A DNA stretch of 64,000 nucleotides from CAYNNQ01 sp964398785 (GCA_964398785.1 CAYNNQ010000006.1:29085-93084), one strand, 5' to 3'; positions 33,925 through 43,251 are shown, counted from the first letter of the stretch. Program-made: numbers and translations. The notes: generated from the sequence alone by a model not told the origin.

Positions 33925-34737
33925 ATGTGGTGGCTTCTAAGGGTTATAATTTGCATTTCCCTACTGACTGCGATCTTAAGCTACTGTATATACTGGTACG
34001 AAACCGCCCATTGGGGAGAGGATAAAGACAAAAAGCCTTTTAAACATATACTGTTGGGAATTATCGATTCCACACTGGGGATTCTGTATTTGGCCATCAC
34101 CTATCCCTTCGGCCGGCTTAAACGGATCAAAGAGCCAGTATTTCCTGACAAGACCGGCCCGGTAATCGTATGCCTGCATGGCCTTTTCCACAATCCCAGT
34201 GCATGGACATTGGTTCGCTTCCGTTTGCACCGGGCGGGATTTTATAATTGCTACTGCCCGCGATACCGCAGTTTTATCAACGACATATCCGGAGCGATCA
34301 AAGAACTTGTTTACGAGATTGAGACAATCCTGGAAAAACATCCCGAGCAGGAAATCATCTTTATCGGGCACAGCCTGGGCGGACTTTTGGCCCTTTACTT
34401 GGCCACAAACAACCATTCCTGGCCGACTCGGGCAATAATCACCCTGGGAACGCCCTTTGCCGGGAGCAAAATGGCCGCTTTTGGCCTTTTTCGTTTGGCA
34501 AAGTCCCTTATTCCCGATAGCCGCAACTTTCAAGATTTTTGCTCCGGAATAAATTGGGAGACCACTATTCCCGGGCTGGCTCTATATTCCGCTGTGGACA
34601 ACATGGTACTTCCCGTAAAATCGCTTGAATCTCCCCCAAAAGGCTGGGAGCTCCGAGAAACTGGCCCCATGTCTCATATTGGCATGCTCTGGCACAAAAA
34701 GGTCACCAGAGAAATCATCAATAAGCTCCAAAACTAA
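33925..34737 (+). CDS. membrane-anchored alpha/beta-hydrolase, lipase-like
   Basis: 270 residues. An uncleaved N-terminal hydrophobic segment (WWLLRVIICISLLTAILSYC, residues ~2-21) and a second at ~45-65 suggest membrane attachment. The fold shows VIVCLHGLFHNPSAW (oxyanion HG), the nucleophile elbow FIGHSLGG near residue 151, the catalytic Asp likely in LYSAVDNMV and His in GPMSHIGML. Substrates of such triacylglycerol-lipase-like proteins are lipids or esters, here unidentified. It is cotranscribed with the PocR-domain gene. Confidence 0.75.
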   Translation: MWWLLRVIICISLLTAILSYCIYWYETAHWGEDKDKKPFKHILLGIIDSTLGILYLAITYPFGRLKRIKEPVFPDKTGPVIVCLHGLFHNPSAWTLVRFRLHRAGFYNCYCPRYRSFINDISGAIKELVYEIETILEKHPEQEIIFIGHSLGGLLALYLATNNHSWPTRAIITLGTPFAGSKMAAFGLFRLAKSLIPDSRNFQDFCSGINWETTIPGLALYSAVDNMVLPVKSLESPPKGWELRETGPMSHIGMLWHKKVTREIINKLQN

Positions 34738-34774
34738 AAGGACCAGGCGCATTCCTGCACCCGGCCCTTTTAGT
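34733..34774. terminator. hairpin between convergent genes
   Basis: ACTAAAAGG (34733-34741) pairs with CCTTTTAGT (34766-34774). It contains the stop codon of the hydrolase gene and lies just past the end of the His-rich gene on the other strand. There is no long T-run, but the A/T-rich base of the stem could serve both directions. Confidence 0.4.
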
Positions 34775-34792
34775 CCCCAAGCCTTCAAAAAA

Positions 34793-34966
34793 CTATTCTT
34801 CGTGTTTGTGCTCGTGGGGAATCACCTCTCCGGTATTCGGATCGTGATCGTGGTCATGTTCATGGGGATGGGAATGGACAGTGTCCCCATGTCGATGCTC
34901 GTGATCATGCACGAATTGAGAATACTTCGAATCGGGATTGTTCCCGCACCCGCAATCTTTACACAT
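34793..34966 (-). CDS. small His-rich protein with CxxCxC motif, possible metal carrier
   Basis: 57 residues from the ATG at 34966, chosen because GGAGGTG lies directly upstream and itself overlaps an earlier ATG. The N-terminus has CKDCGCG. The rest is a histidine-rich run (HDHEHRHG, HSHPHEHDHDHD, HEHKHEE) with about 14 His. Such proteins often store or deliver nickel, zinc or cobalt. No hydrogenase or urease gene is close; the cobalamin operon is 3 kb away. Function is inferred from composition only. Confidence 0.7.
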   Translation of the reverse strand: MCKDCGCGNNPDSKYSQFVHDHEHRHGDTVHSHPHEHDHDHDPNTGEVIPHEHKHEE

Positions 34967-35284
34967 AATATCCACCTCCATTTAAAAAAATGATTTCCAA
35001 AACAATTGCTCTTTTCCCCTCGCTACGTCAAGAGGACATATAAATTTCTTGACCGAGCAGGCATGGTTACAATCGGGATTTGCTTCAATTGTCCATTTTG
35101 ATGCATACCCCGATTTTGCCTCTTCTCCGGCTAAAATCCGCTTGATCCCGCCAGAGGTCCAGTCCCTGGAATGAGTTTAAAACAACTTCCTTCTCCCCCT
35201 CACGTCCACACTAGCTTTTTTCCAAAACCCGATACATGAGCATCCAACTTGACAACCGCCTCCCAGACAAATACGCGCCGGGCG
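34967..35284. other. divergent intergenic region before queA
   Basis: About 318 bases with no recognisable gene, repeat or riboswitch. It must carry the promoters of the His-rich gene and queA. Confidence 0.35.
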
Positions 35285-36388
35285 ATGGACAATAACGAAA
35301 ATCATATCATCCCCCCGGATTTTGACCTCCAGAGCTACCATTTTGATCTCCCGGAAGAAAATATCGCTCAGTTCCCGGTACAAAGACGATCTTCTTCCCG
35401 GCTTTTGCTTCTGGACAGATCCAGTGGGGAAATCAAACACACCTCATTTTCACGGCTCCTTTCCTTTTTACCCCAAAAGTGCCTAATCGTGGCCAATAAC
35501 ACCCGAGTTCTTCCAGCCAGGATGGAAGGCAAAAAGGCCTCGGGAGGAAGAGTGGAGTTTTTGCTTCTAACCCCCTTACCTCTGTTAACCACGGAAAAAG
35601 GAACGGAAAACAAAAAAAGCTGTGAGGCCAGATGCCTGTTGAAAGCATCGCGCAAAATCGCTTTAGGATCGGAAATAAGCCTGGGACCCGAGCTTTCCCT
35701 AGAGGTCATGGAAAAGCACGCATTCGGCCAATACACTGTCCGAATGCACTGGAGCGGGGATCTGGCTGACATTTTTCTGCGCTACGGGCACATGCCTCTG
35801 CCCCCATATATCCGCAGGCAGGACGGCCCGGAAGACCACAACCGCTATCAGACCGCTTTTTATAGTCAACAAAAATTAGGGTCCGTGGCCGCGCCTACTG
35901 CTGGCTTGCATTTTACGCCAGAAATCATGCAGGAAATAAAGGATTCTGGAAGACAGTGGGCGGAGATCACCTTGTACTTGGGCTACGGCACTTTCAGCCC
36001 GATTCGTAGCCGGGACATTCGCAAACATCGAATGCACAACGAATACGTGGAAATACCGAAAAGAACCGCAGAGGCGATAACCCGGTCCAAGGAGGAGGGC
36101 CGAAGTATTGTCTGTATTGGGACTACCACGGTTCGGGCCTTGGAGGGTGCCTTCGTACAAACTGGATGCATCCAGTCTTTCCGGGGCTGGACAGATGTTT
36201 TTATCACCCCGGGATTTGAATTCGCGGTGACCGACCACATGCTTACCAATTTCCATCTTCCCGGCTCTTCGCTTATAATCATGGTATCCGCTCTGGCCGG
36301 GAGGGAACGAATACTTTATGCATATAGGGAGGCGGTAGAAAACAATTATCGTTTTTTTTCCTACGGCGACTCCATGCTTATTCTCTAA
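35285..36388 (+). CDS. queA: S-adenosylmethionine:tRNA ribosyltransferase-isomerase
   Basis: 367 residues from the ATG at 35285; a TTG twelve codons upstream is possible. QueA transfers the ribosyl of SAM to 7-aminomethyl-7-deazaguanine in tRNA, giving epoxyqueuosine. Motifs: FDLPEENIAQFPVQRRSSSR at the N-terminus, IVANNTRVLPAR, the long insertion usual for the family, GLHFTPEIM, and the C-terminal TVRALEGA with TNFHLPGSSLIIMVSALAG. SD is weak. A terminator follows at 36477. Confidence 0.95.
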   Translation: MDNNENHIIPPDFDLQSYHFDLPEENIAQFPVQRRSSSRLLLLDRSSGEIKHTSFSRLLSFLPQKCLIVANNTRVLPARMEGKKASGGRVEFLLLTPLPLLTTEKGTENKKSCEARCLLKASRKIALGSEISLGPELSLEVMEKHAFGQYTVRMHWSGDLADIFLRYGHMPLPPYIRRQDGPEDHNRYQTAFYSQQKLGSVAAPTAGLHFTPEIMQEIKDSGRQWAEITLYLGYGTFSPIRSRDIRKHRMHNEYVEIPKRTAEAITRSKEEGRSIVCIGTTTVRALEGAFVQTGCIQSFRGWTDVFITPGFEFAVTDHMLTNFHLPGSSLIIMVSALAGRERILYAYREAVENNYRFFSYGDSMLIL

Positions 36389-36476
36389 AAAAACTATTTT
36401 TATATATTAATAATTACAAAAACACCCTAATGAATAACACAACCCACATATCTTTATTCCTTCACTTAAAATGGTT

Positions 36477-36500
36477 AAGCCAGGAGTCATGGCTTTTTTT
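36477..36500 (+). terminator. intrinsic terminator after queA
   Basis: AAGCCA (36477-36482) pairs with TGGCTT (36490-36495) and is followed by a T-run. The rest of the 36389-36680 gap is AT-rich and should hold the promoter of the vor operon. Confidence 0.65.
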
Positions 36501-36680
36501 GTACATTCGCGGAGAACAATCTTTGGCAGCGATTCATATGGGGGAAAATCTCTTTCAATCCAAGGGGTCTTGTGCTATGAATATTTTCGCTCTTTATATA
36601 AAATTGTAGTCAATTCATCCATAGTAAAAACAAAATCAAGGTGTTGTCTGCAACGCAGATAGCCTGCGTCAGGAGGTGAC

Positions 36681-36923
36681 ATGTCCAGAGTGGTTTTTAA
36701 TGAAGACAGGTGCAAGGGTTGCCTCCTCTGTACCCTCGTATGTCCGGTGGAAATAATTGTCCCGGCCGATCGGTTCAATCATCAGGGCTTCAAGGTTGTG
36801 GAAGTTCCACACGGCTATATGGAACAATGTAAGGGGTGCGCTTTTTGCGCCCAGATATGTCCGGATACGGCTATTGAAGTATTCAAGTCCGTCAAGGAAA
36901 AGGAGTCGGTAGATGCCAGCTGA
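36681..36923 (+). CDS. 2-oxoacid:ferredoxin oxidoreductase, delta (4Fe-4S ferredoxin) subunit
   Basis: 80 residues with two 4Fe-4S motifs, CKGCLLCTLVCP (residues ~12-23) and CKGCAFCAQICP (~51-62). It carries electrons from the catalytic subunits to free ferredoxin. SD is AGGAGGTG. It overlaps the alpha-subunit gene by 11 bases, and the order delta-alpha-beta-gamma matches the VOR/KOR class. Confidence 0.92.
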   Translation: MSRVVFNEDRCKGCLLCTLVCPVEIIVPADRFNHQGFKVVEVPHGYMEQCKGCAFCAQICPDTAIEVFKSVKEKESVDAS

Positions 36924-37974
36924 GTCCAGAGTATTCGTAAAAGGTAATGAGGCAATCGCGCGCGGGGCATTGTCCGCAGGTTGTGCTTGCTACTTCGGTT
37001 ATCCCATAACTCCGCAAAACGATATACCGGAATACATGTCCAAGGCTTTGCCACGGCTCGGTGGCAATTTTGTCCAGGCGGAAAGTGAGATCGCGGCGGC
37101 CAACATGCTCTTAGGGGCTGCTTCAAGCGGAATCAGGGCCATGACCTCCTCTTCCAGTCCAGGCATATCCTTGAAACAAGAGGCCATATCCTACATGGCC
37201 GGAAGCGAACTCCCCGGTGTTGTGGTCAATATGAACCGCGGCGGTCCTGGACTGGGAGACATCGGACCGGCTCAGGGTGATTACTTTCAGGCCACACGAG
37301 GCGGTGGACACGGGGACTACCGTTTGTTGGTGCTGGCCCCGGGCACTGTGCAGGAAGCCTATGATTTGACCATAAAAGCCTTTGATCTTGCCTTTGCTTA
37401 CCGCAATCCGGTTATGCTCCTGGGAGACGCTATACTGGGACAAATGAAGGAACCAATCATACTGCAAGATGAGCTTTCTCCGGATCCTGAGGAAGGAAAG
37501 GAATGGCGTCTGGATGGGGCCGAGCATAGAGATCCGCGGATACTGAAGTCTTTGTTTCTGGCTGAAGGCTCCCTTGCAGCACACAACAGCCATTTAAGGA
37601 AGAAATACATAGACATGGAAAAAGAATGCGACTGGGAAGAATTCTTGACCGAAGATGCCCACCTTGTCGTGGTCGCCTTCGGTTCCATTGGCCGCATTGC
37701 CAAATCATCCATCAAGACGCTTCGGGCGCAAGGATACCGCGTAGGCCTGCTCCGCCCGATAACCGTTTATCCATTTCCAGCGGAACCATTGCAGACCCTG
37801 GCAAAATCGGGAAAAAAATTTCTGACCATAGAACATAATCTGGGACAGATGCTTGAAGACGTCCGACTATCTTTATGTGGTTTAGCCGATTCCGCATTCT
37901 ACGGTCATCTACCTGGCAATCTGCCCACCCCCAATGATTTCGAGCAACCCATACGGGACGCACTGGAGAAATAA
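36913..37974 (+). CDS. vorB: 2-oxoacid:ferredoxin oxidoreductase, alpha subunit (VorB/KorA type)
   Basis: 353 residues. N-terminal KGNEAIARGALSAGC, then FGYPITPQNDIPEYM, the domain that contacts substrate and the pyrimidine side of TPP; FVQAESEIAAANMLLGAASS and SSPGISLKQEAISY follow. The C-terminal part has VAFGSIGRIAKSSI. These proteins oxidatively decarboxylate branched-chain 2-oxoacids or 2-oxoglutarate to the CoA ester; sequence alone does not separate the two well, so the vor symbol is by best resemblance. It sits two bases before the beta gene. Confidence 0.85.
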   Translation: MPAESRVFVKGNEAIARGALSAGCACYFGYPITPQNDIPEYMSKALPRLGGNFVQAESEIAAANMLLGAASSGIRAMTSSSSPGISLKQEAISYMAGSELPGVVVNMNRGGPGLGDIGPAQGDYFQATRGGGHGDYRLLVLAPGTVQEAYDLTIKAFDLAFAYRNPVMLLGDAILGQMKEPIILQDELSPDPEEGKEWRLDGAEHRDPRILKSLFLAEGSLAAHNSHLRKKYIDMEKECDWEEFLTEDAHLVVVAFGSIGRIAKSSIKTLRAQGYRVGLLRPITVYPFPAEPLQTLAKSGKKFLTIEHNLGQMLEDVRLSLCGLADSAFYGHLPGNLPTPNDFEQPIRDALEK

Positions 37975-37976
37975 TA

Positions 37977-38732
37977 ATGCCGGAAAAACAAGTATACAAA
38001 CGTCCTGCACTCCTGGCCGATACCCCCACGCACTACTGCCCGGGCTGCCAGCATGGCACAATACACAAAATTGTCGCCGAATGCCTTCAGGAGCTGGAAG
38101 TAGGTGAAAAAACAATCTGTATCGGCTCCATCGGCTGTTCGGTATTCATTTATAACTATGTCCTGGTAGATGCAGTGGAGGCCCCGCACGGCCGGGCCCC
38201 AGCAGTAGCCACCGGTGTAAAACAAGCCCGGCCGGACAAATTTGTTTTTAGCTATCAAGGGGATGGGGACCTGGCATCCATAGGTCTATCGGAAATCATG
38301 CACTGCGCCAATCGTGGAGAAAGAGTCTCGGTAATCTTTGTCAATAACACAGTTTACGGCATGACCGGCGGACAGATGGCCCCGACCACAATGCCCGGGC
38401 AAAAGACCACAACCTGTCCCCAGGGACGAAATTGCGATACCGAGGGCTCACCATTGAAAATGAGCGAAATTATCTCCGGACTTGGCGGCACGGCTTATGC
38501 CGCTCGCGTAGCCGTGGACAACATGAAGCACTACACCAAGGCCAAAAAGGCTGTACGCAAGGCCTTCCAATGCCAAAAGGACAAGCTCGGATTCGGGTTC
38601 GTGGAATTTCTGGCCACATGCCCCACCAATTGGAGAATGAACCCTGTACAGGCCAATGAGAGACTGGCCAAGGAGATGATACCCTGCTTTCCCCTCGGGG
38701 AATTCAAAGACTGCACTGGGGAGGAAGAATAG
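37977..38732 (+). CDS. 2-oxoacid:ferredoxin oxidoreductase, beta (TPP-binding) subunit
   Basis: 251 residues. The N-terminal HYCPGCQHGTIHKIV motif and the Cys in CIGSIGCSVF fit the family. The TPP-Mg motif is GDGDLASIGLSEIMHCANRG followed by VIFVNNTVYGMTGGQMAPTT. The C-terminal LATCPTNWRM is typical of KorB/VorA. It forms the active site with the alpha subunit and is closely flanked by it and the gamma gene. Confidence 0.92.
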   Translation: MPEKQVYKRPALLADTPTHYCPGCQHGTIHKIVAECLQELEVGEKTICIGSIGCSVFIYNYVLVDAVEAPHGRAPAVATGVKQARPDKFVFSYQGDGDLASIGLSEIMHCANRGERVSVIFVNNTVYGMTGGQMAPTTMPGQKTTTCPQGRNCDTEGSPLKMSEIISGLGGTAYAARVAVDNMKHYTKAKKAVRKAFQCQKDKLGFGFVEFLATCPTNWRMNPVQANERLAKEMIPCFPLGEFKDCTGEEE

Positions 38733-38734
38733 CA

Positions 38735-39286
38735 ATGTACAAGGACGCCATAATCGCCGGGTTCGGAGGGCAAGGGGTTATGATGATCGGGAACCTGCTG
38801 GCCTATGCCGCCATGCGACAGGGCCTGCATGTAACCTATATACCGGTATACGGTCCGGAAATGCGCGGGGGTACAGCCAATTGCACAGTTGTACTCTCGG
38901 ATGAAGAAATCGGTTCCCCCATAATCCATAACCCAGAAAGTCTAATAGCCATGAACAGGCCCTCCCTGGAAAAATTCCAGCCCCGGATGAAAAACCGGGG
39001 ACAGGTTATCATCAATTCTTCACTTGTAGAGGATCCGCAGGCTGGAGGAGATGTTCAGGCCTTCCCAGTCCCGGCCAACGACATCGCTAACGAACTGGAA
39101 AACACTCGGATGGCCAACATGGTGGCCCTGGGAGCCTACTTGCAAGCAGCTGGCTGTGTGGAGCTGGAAGCGGCCCAGCAAAGCCTGGAGAATGTCATCC
39201 CCCCACATTACAGCCATCTCATACCTCAAAATTCCCAGGCTCTGCAGGCAGGTGCCGACCATGTGCGCAAACAAGGGGATAAATAA
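38735..39286 (+). CDS. 2-oxoacid:ferredoxin oxidoreductase, gamma subunit
   Basis: 183 residues. Motifs are AGFGGQGVMMIGNLLAYAAM at the N-terminus, PEMRGGTANCTVVLSD and ANMVALGAYLQAAG. This subunit belongs to the POR/KOR gamma family and helps bind CoA. It starts two bases after the beta-subunit stop and ends the operon. Confidence 0.92.
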   Translation: MYKDAIIAGFGGQGVMMIGNLLAYAAMRQGLHVTYIPVYGPEMRGGTANCTVVLSDEEIGSPIIHNPESLIAMNRPSLEKFQPRMKNRGQVIINSSLVEDPQAGGDVQAFPVPANDIANELENTRMANMVALGAYLQAAGCVELEAAQQSLENVIPPHYSHLIPQNSQALQAGADHVRKQGDK

Positions 39287-39414
39287 GCTCTTTGGTTTCG
39301 CCTCCGGCCACGGGTATGCTTTAGGCAACAGTTATGGGGATCTCTGACATGACTGGCTTTTTTATATCTCTCTGCGGCTTACGCCACATCTATGAATCAA
39401 AAGATTGAACCACC

Positions 39415-40242
39415 ATGAATGGACAGATTTACGGCATAATCGGGCACCCCCTGGGACACACACTGAGTCCGGATCTGCATAACTGGGGTTTTGCCCGGCT
39501 GGGGCTTCCCCACAAACTTTATTGCCGGTGGCCACTCCCCCCGGAAGAAATCGCCCTTTTTCTCAAGTCCTTTCGGCTGCTGGAAATTTCCGGAATTAGC
39601 GTGACCATTCCACACAAGGAAACTATTATACCCTATATTGATGGACTTTCCCCGCAAGCCAGCCGGATAGGTGCGGTGAACACCCTGTATTGGAGTGGGG
39701 ACAAAGTGCTGGGAACAAACACAGATATAAAAGGATTCACCACACCCTTGCTTTCGGCCGGCTTGGACCTTGATTCCGCATTGGTTTTGGGCGCCGGCGG
39801 AGCTTCCAAGGCGGCCCTTTATGCCTTGAAAGAAATGGGGATAAGAACGACCGTCACCAACCGCGGGGAGGAAAAAGCCCAAAGCAGGGCCAATGAATTG
39901 GGAATTGATTTCTGTGCCTGGGAAAAGCGCCACAAGGTGACAGCTGATCTATTGGTCAATACCACTCCTCTGGGAATGCAGGGGGAAAAAAGCGGGGGGT
40001 CGCCTTGGGAAAAGAGCATGCGCCCCTTCAAGGCGGTTTACGATATAATTTACAACCCCGTGTGGACTCCTTTCCTACAGCAAGCCGCGGAGGAAAATAA
40101 ACCCGCTATATCCGGGCTGTGCATGTTTGTAAGCCAGGGGTTGGAGCAATTCCGCATATGGACGGGACTAGAGTTGGACTACAACTCCGCTTTGGACCAT
40201 TTGGGGGGAATTTTGGACATACAAAACATCCCTGCCTGCTAA
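39415..40242 (+). CDS. aroE: shikimate dehydrogenase
   Basis: 275 residues. NADPH-dependent reduction of 3-dehydroshikimate in aromatic amino-acid synthesis. Motifs are GHPLGHTLSPDLHNWGF at the substrate site, SVTIPHKETIIPYID with the catalytic Lys, GAVNTLYW, the nucleotide loop VLGAGGASKAALYAL, VNTTPLGMQ and the C-terminal GLCMFVSQGLEQF. It appears to be monocistronic, 128 bases after the vor operon. Confidence 0.95.
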   Translation: MNGQIYGIIGHPLGHTLSPDLHNWGFARLGLPHKLYCRWPLPPEEIALFLKSFRLLEISGISVTIPHKETIIPYIDGLSPQASRIGAVNTLYWSGDKVLGTNTDIKGFTTPLLSAGLDLDSALVLGAGGASKAALYALKEMGIRTTVTNRGEEKAQSRANELGIDFCAWEKRHKVTADLLVNTTPLGMQGEKSGGSPWEKSMRPFKAVYDIIYNPVWTPFLQQAAEENKPAISGLCMFVSQGLEQFRIWTGLELDYNSALDHLGGILDIQNIPAC

Positions 40243-40289
40243 AATACTCTAGTGCCTGTGTGTCACACTCGAAAAAGATAGAATTGGTC

Positions 40290-40380
40290 TCCGGCCTCTT
40301 TGACGCCACCTGCCCCCCCCTTTGATACTTTTGGATGCTTTTAACGAGAGGTTTGGTACTCAAAACTACCAAATTTAGAG
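40290..40380. repeat. dispersed intergenic repeat family 3, copy a
   Basis: The stretch with CTTTGACGCC, TTTGATACTTTTGGATGCTT and TTAACGAGAGG resembles 42180-42330 and, inverted, 57982-58063. It lies between the convergent aroE and the lytic transglycosylase gene. Confidence 0.45.
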
Positions 40381-40386
40381 GCGGAT

Positions 40387-42066
40387 CTAATCCACATATA
40401 CTTTAAGCTTATCCCCGGGATGGATTAGTGTTTTTCGAGAAATACCATTCCATTTCTGCAGATCCCGAGGATGGACTCCAAAACGACGGGCAATATCCCA
40501 AAGCGTATCCCCGCGCCGCACACGGTAACGCACCACTTGTTTCTGCACCTCTGCCGCCTCCTGGGCCGAAGCTGAGGCCCTCCCGGGGGCCATATCCGGG
40601 ACATAAATCTTTTCCCCCGGCCTGAGAGTGCGAGGGTCGCTGATGCCATTGGCCCTGTACAGTGTTTCTAGACCCACCCCGAAGCGTTTGGCTACATCCC
40701 AAAGGGTGTCCCCTTTGCGCAAAGTATAATTGGCCCTTTTACGCGCCCGGCTGCGAGTTACGGAAGTTGCACTATGCGGAATCATAAGCGATTGGCCGGG
40801 ACGAAGCAAATTGCTGCTGCGATTGTTCACCTGCTTTAGCACGGAAATAGGAATATTGAAATTTTGCGAGATCCGCCACCAGGAATCACCCTTGCTTACG
40901 CGGTATCGAGTATATCCGCTGTACGGACGGGAATTGGAGTCCTCCAGATAGGCCTTGGCCTGTTTCAATTTCTCCTGGGGCACGTAGACATTGCTCTTTT
41001 GCCGGGGGGGACTGACCTGACGCCGGAATGCGGGATTAAGCTTCCTGAACTCTTTCCAGCTCATATCCATGCGGGTGCAGAGTCCGAGCAAATCAGTACC
41101 GCCTCGAACCTGCAATTTTTGAACATTATCCTGCTCTTGCCATTCAAGGGCATCAAAACCCAACCCATCCAAATTCTTAACTATTTTCAGAATAGCCAGC
41201 AACTTAGGCACATACAAACGCGTTTCACGGTGTAAATAGCGCCGGGAATCTATCAACTCGAAATAATCATCACAGCCACTTTGGCGCAGGGCCTGGGCAA
41301 CACGTCCCTCGCCGGCGTTATAAGCGGCTAGCGCCAAGTACCAGTCCCCGAAGTCATTATAGAGTTTTTTCAAATATTTTGCAGCTGCCTTTGTGGAGAG
41401 ATAGGGATCGCGACGCTCATCCACCCACCAGTTTACTTCCAGGCCGTATCTCCTGGCGGTCCCAGGGATGAATTGCCAAAGTCCGGCTGCGCCGGCATGG
41501 GAATATGCCCGGGGATTAAAGCCACTTTCGGCAAAAGGTAAAAAAATCAGTTCATGGGGAAGTCCCTCTTCTACAAAGACCTTTTTTACGTATGGGAGAT
41601 AAGTCTCTGCCCGTTCCAGCCAACGGGAGAATGTTTTTCTGTGCTTATGCGTGTAATACTTGAAATACTGTTGCATCCCTTTGGTTTCCTGGACATCCAA
41701 CTCAAAGTCCAAGCCCACTTTTGACTGCAAAGCCTTTTCCTCCACCTCGGAAAGCGGAGCATTAGCAGTGGCATTGGCTACCGCTTCCCACTGGGCAGAG
41801 TCTTCTTTTGCCGGCAGGTCGCTATTATAATCTTTTAAAAGGACCCCTTTCACACCTGCATCTTTATTCTTTTTGCCGGAGAGAAAGGGCATTACCCCTG
41901 AGGCAAGTAGTTCCTGGCTTCCCTCCTGGTTCGCTTCCTCCTTTAGCAGAGAATTGGAGGCATTTACCGCTTTCCGACTCGCATGTCGGGATTCAAGCGA
42001 ATTTTTGTGCATGCCAGCCTGGCAGGCTAACAAAAAAAGGGGAAGAAGAAAAACGAGCTTGTGCAT
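40387..42066 (-). CDS. membrane-bound lytic murein transglycosylase, MltD-like, with three LysM repeats
   Basis: 559 residues from the ATG at 42066. The leader ends in a lipobox LLAC (Cys near residue 15), so it is a lipoprotein. The GH23 transglycosylase domain has GLPHELIFLPFAESGFNPRA with the catalytic Glu, SHAGAAGLWQFIPGTARRYG and ALAAYNAGEGRV. Three C-terminal LysM repeats (YRVSKGDSWWRIS, YTLRKGDTLWDVA, YRVRRGDTLWDIA) bind peptidoglycan. Between leader and enzyme lies ~110 residues of low conservation. It cleaves glycan strands in wall turnover or machine insertion. Confidence 0.92.
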   Translation of the reverse strand: MHKLVFLLPLFLLACQAGMHKNSLESRHASRKAVNASNSLLKEEANQEGSQELLASGVMPFLSGKKNKDAGVKGVLLKDYNSDLPAKEDSAQWEAVANATANAPLSEVEEKALQSKVGLDFELDVQETKGMQQYFKYYTHKHRKTFSRWLERAETYLPYVKKVFVEEGLPHELIFLPFAESGFNPRAYSHAGAAGLWQFIPGTARRYGLEVNWWVDERRDPYLSTKAAAKYLKKLYNDFGDWYLALAAYNAGEGRVAQALRQSGCDDYFELIDSRRYLHRETRLYVPKLLAILKIVKNLDGLGFDALEWQEQDNVQKLQVRGGTDLLGLCTRMDMSWKEFRKLNPAFRRQVSPPRQKSNVYVPQEKLKQAKAYLEDSNSRPYSGYTRYRVSKGDSWWRISQNFNIPISVLKQVNNRSSNLLRPGQSLMIPHSATSVTRSRARKRANYTLRKGDTLWDVAKRFGVGLETLYRANGISDPRTLRPGEKIYVPDMAPGRASASAQEAAEVQKQVVRYRVRRGDTLWDIARRFGVHPRDLQKWNGISRKTLIHPGDKLKVYVD

Positions 42067-42179
42067 AATAAGGGGGCTCCCTGAAAAATTTGGCAATCAG
42101 TTATAACTAGCTGAAACAGGATTACTTGGCAATCTCAATCTGTTCCGGAATGGCGGTTTTCCGGCGAATCCATATGCTC

Positions 42180-42330
42180 CCTCGGCTTTGACGCCGGACT
42201 ACCGGATTGCCGCTTGCAGGGATGCAGTTTCGGCGCCGGCATATCTGATTCTGATGCTATTCCCTTTTCTTTCGTTTGATCCTTTTGGATACATTTAACA
42301 AGGGGGTCGGCCCTTAAATTACAAATCCGT
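42180..42330. repeat. dispersed intergenic repeat family 3, copy b
   Basis: Contains GGCTTTGACGCCGG and TTTGATCCTTTTGGATACAT followed by TTAACAAGGGGG, similar to 40290-40380. It lies in the 450-bp divergent gap between the transglycosylase gene and rlmB, where no gene is seen. Confidence 0.45.
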
Positions 42331-42516
42331 GTGCCGAAAAGGAGCAGGCGAAAGGAACACAAAGAATCCATTGAATTTGGGGGGCACCTAGAAAAGAGTG
42401 ATTTTCTTGATTCCGGCCACAGTCCTGCCCCGCTCCAGGGGGCCGCAGTTTACTTCGCCACCCCTCTTCGCTAGTATAAGGAAAATTTGGGAACAGCAAC
42501 AACGAGGCGAGGGAAA

Positions 42517-43251
42517 ATGCCTGAATATATAATTGGACGCAAACCGGTCATGGAGGCCCTTAAATCCACCTATAAAGGAATTGACCTCGTATTGGTGGAC
42601 AGGGGACGGATTAGAGCCCTGGAAAATATTGTTCAGGAGGCCGGAAATGCCGGTATCTCCATACGCCGTGTTTCCAGCAGGGAATTGGACAGGCAATGTG
42701 CGGGAAATCATCAGGGAGTCGCTGCCCGTGTGACCCAGGCCCAATCCGTCTCCCTGGAAAAAATCCTGTCCCTCTTGCCGGATTCTCCGCTGCCGCTCAT
42801 ACTTGCTTTGGATCAGGTACAGGACCCCGGTAACGTAGGCAGCCTGGCCCGCACCCTTTTGGCCTTGGGTGGAGCGGGAATGGTCCTGCCCAAGAACAAT
42901 AGTGCCCATATTGGGACCGGCGCGCTCAAGGCGTCTGCGGGAGCCATCAGCCGGCTGCCCTTTAGCAGGATAACCAATATGGCCCGCACGCTGGAAGAAC
43001 TCAAGCAGGAAGGATTCTGGATATACGGGATACAGTCCGCGGACAAAGCGCAAAGCATTTACCCGGCCAGACTGCAATTTCCAGCAATTGTCCTTTTGGG
43101 CAACGAAGAAAAAGGGATACGACCCAATGTCTGCAAACGTTGCGATGTATTGCTGCATATCCCCATGCCCGGAGGATTCGACTCCCTGAATGTGGCCCAG
43201 GCCGGGGCAATTGCATTATCCGAATTCTTGCGCAAAAAATTCTACACCTAA
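42517..43251 (+). CDS. rlmB: 23S rRNA 2'-O-ribose methyltransferase, TrmH/SpoU family (RlmB-like)
   Basis: 244 residues from the ATG at 42517 with GAGGCGAGGG upstream. The N-terminal substrate-binding domain opens with YIIGRKPVMEALKS. The SPOUT knot has the three family motifs: QDPGNVGSLARTLLALGGAG, VLLGNEEKGIRPNV and IPMPGGFDSLNVAQAGAIAL. Group 3 TrmH members methylate G2251 of 23S rRNA; that specificity is by family resemblance. Confidence 0.88.
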   Translation: MPEYIIGRKPVMEALKSTYKGIDLVLVDRGRIRALENIVQEAGNAGISIRRVSSRELDRQCAGNHQGVAARVTQAQSVSLEKILSLLPDSPLPLILALDQVQDPGNVGSLARTLLALGGAGMVLPKNNSAHIGTGALKASAGAISRLPFSRITNMARTLEELKQEGFWIYGIQSADKAQSIYPARLQFPAIVLLGNEEKGIRPNVCKRCDVLLHIPMPGGFDSLNVAQAGAIALSEFLRKKFYT

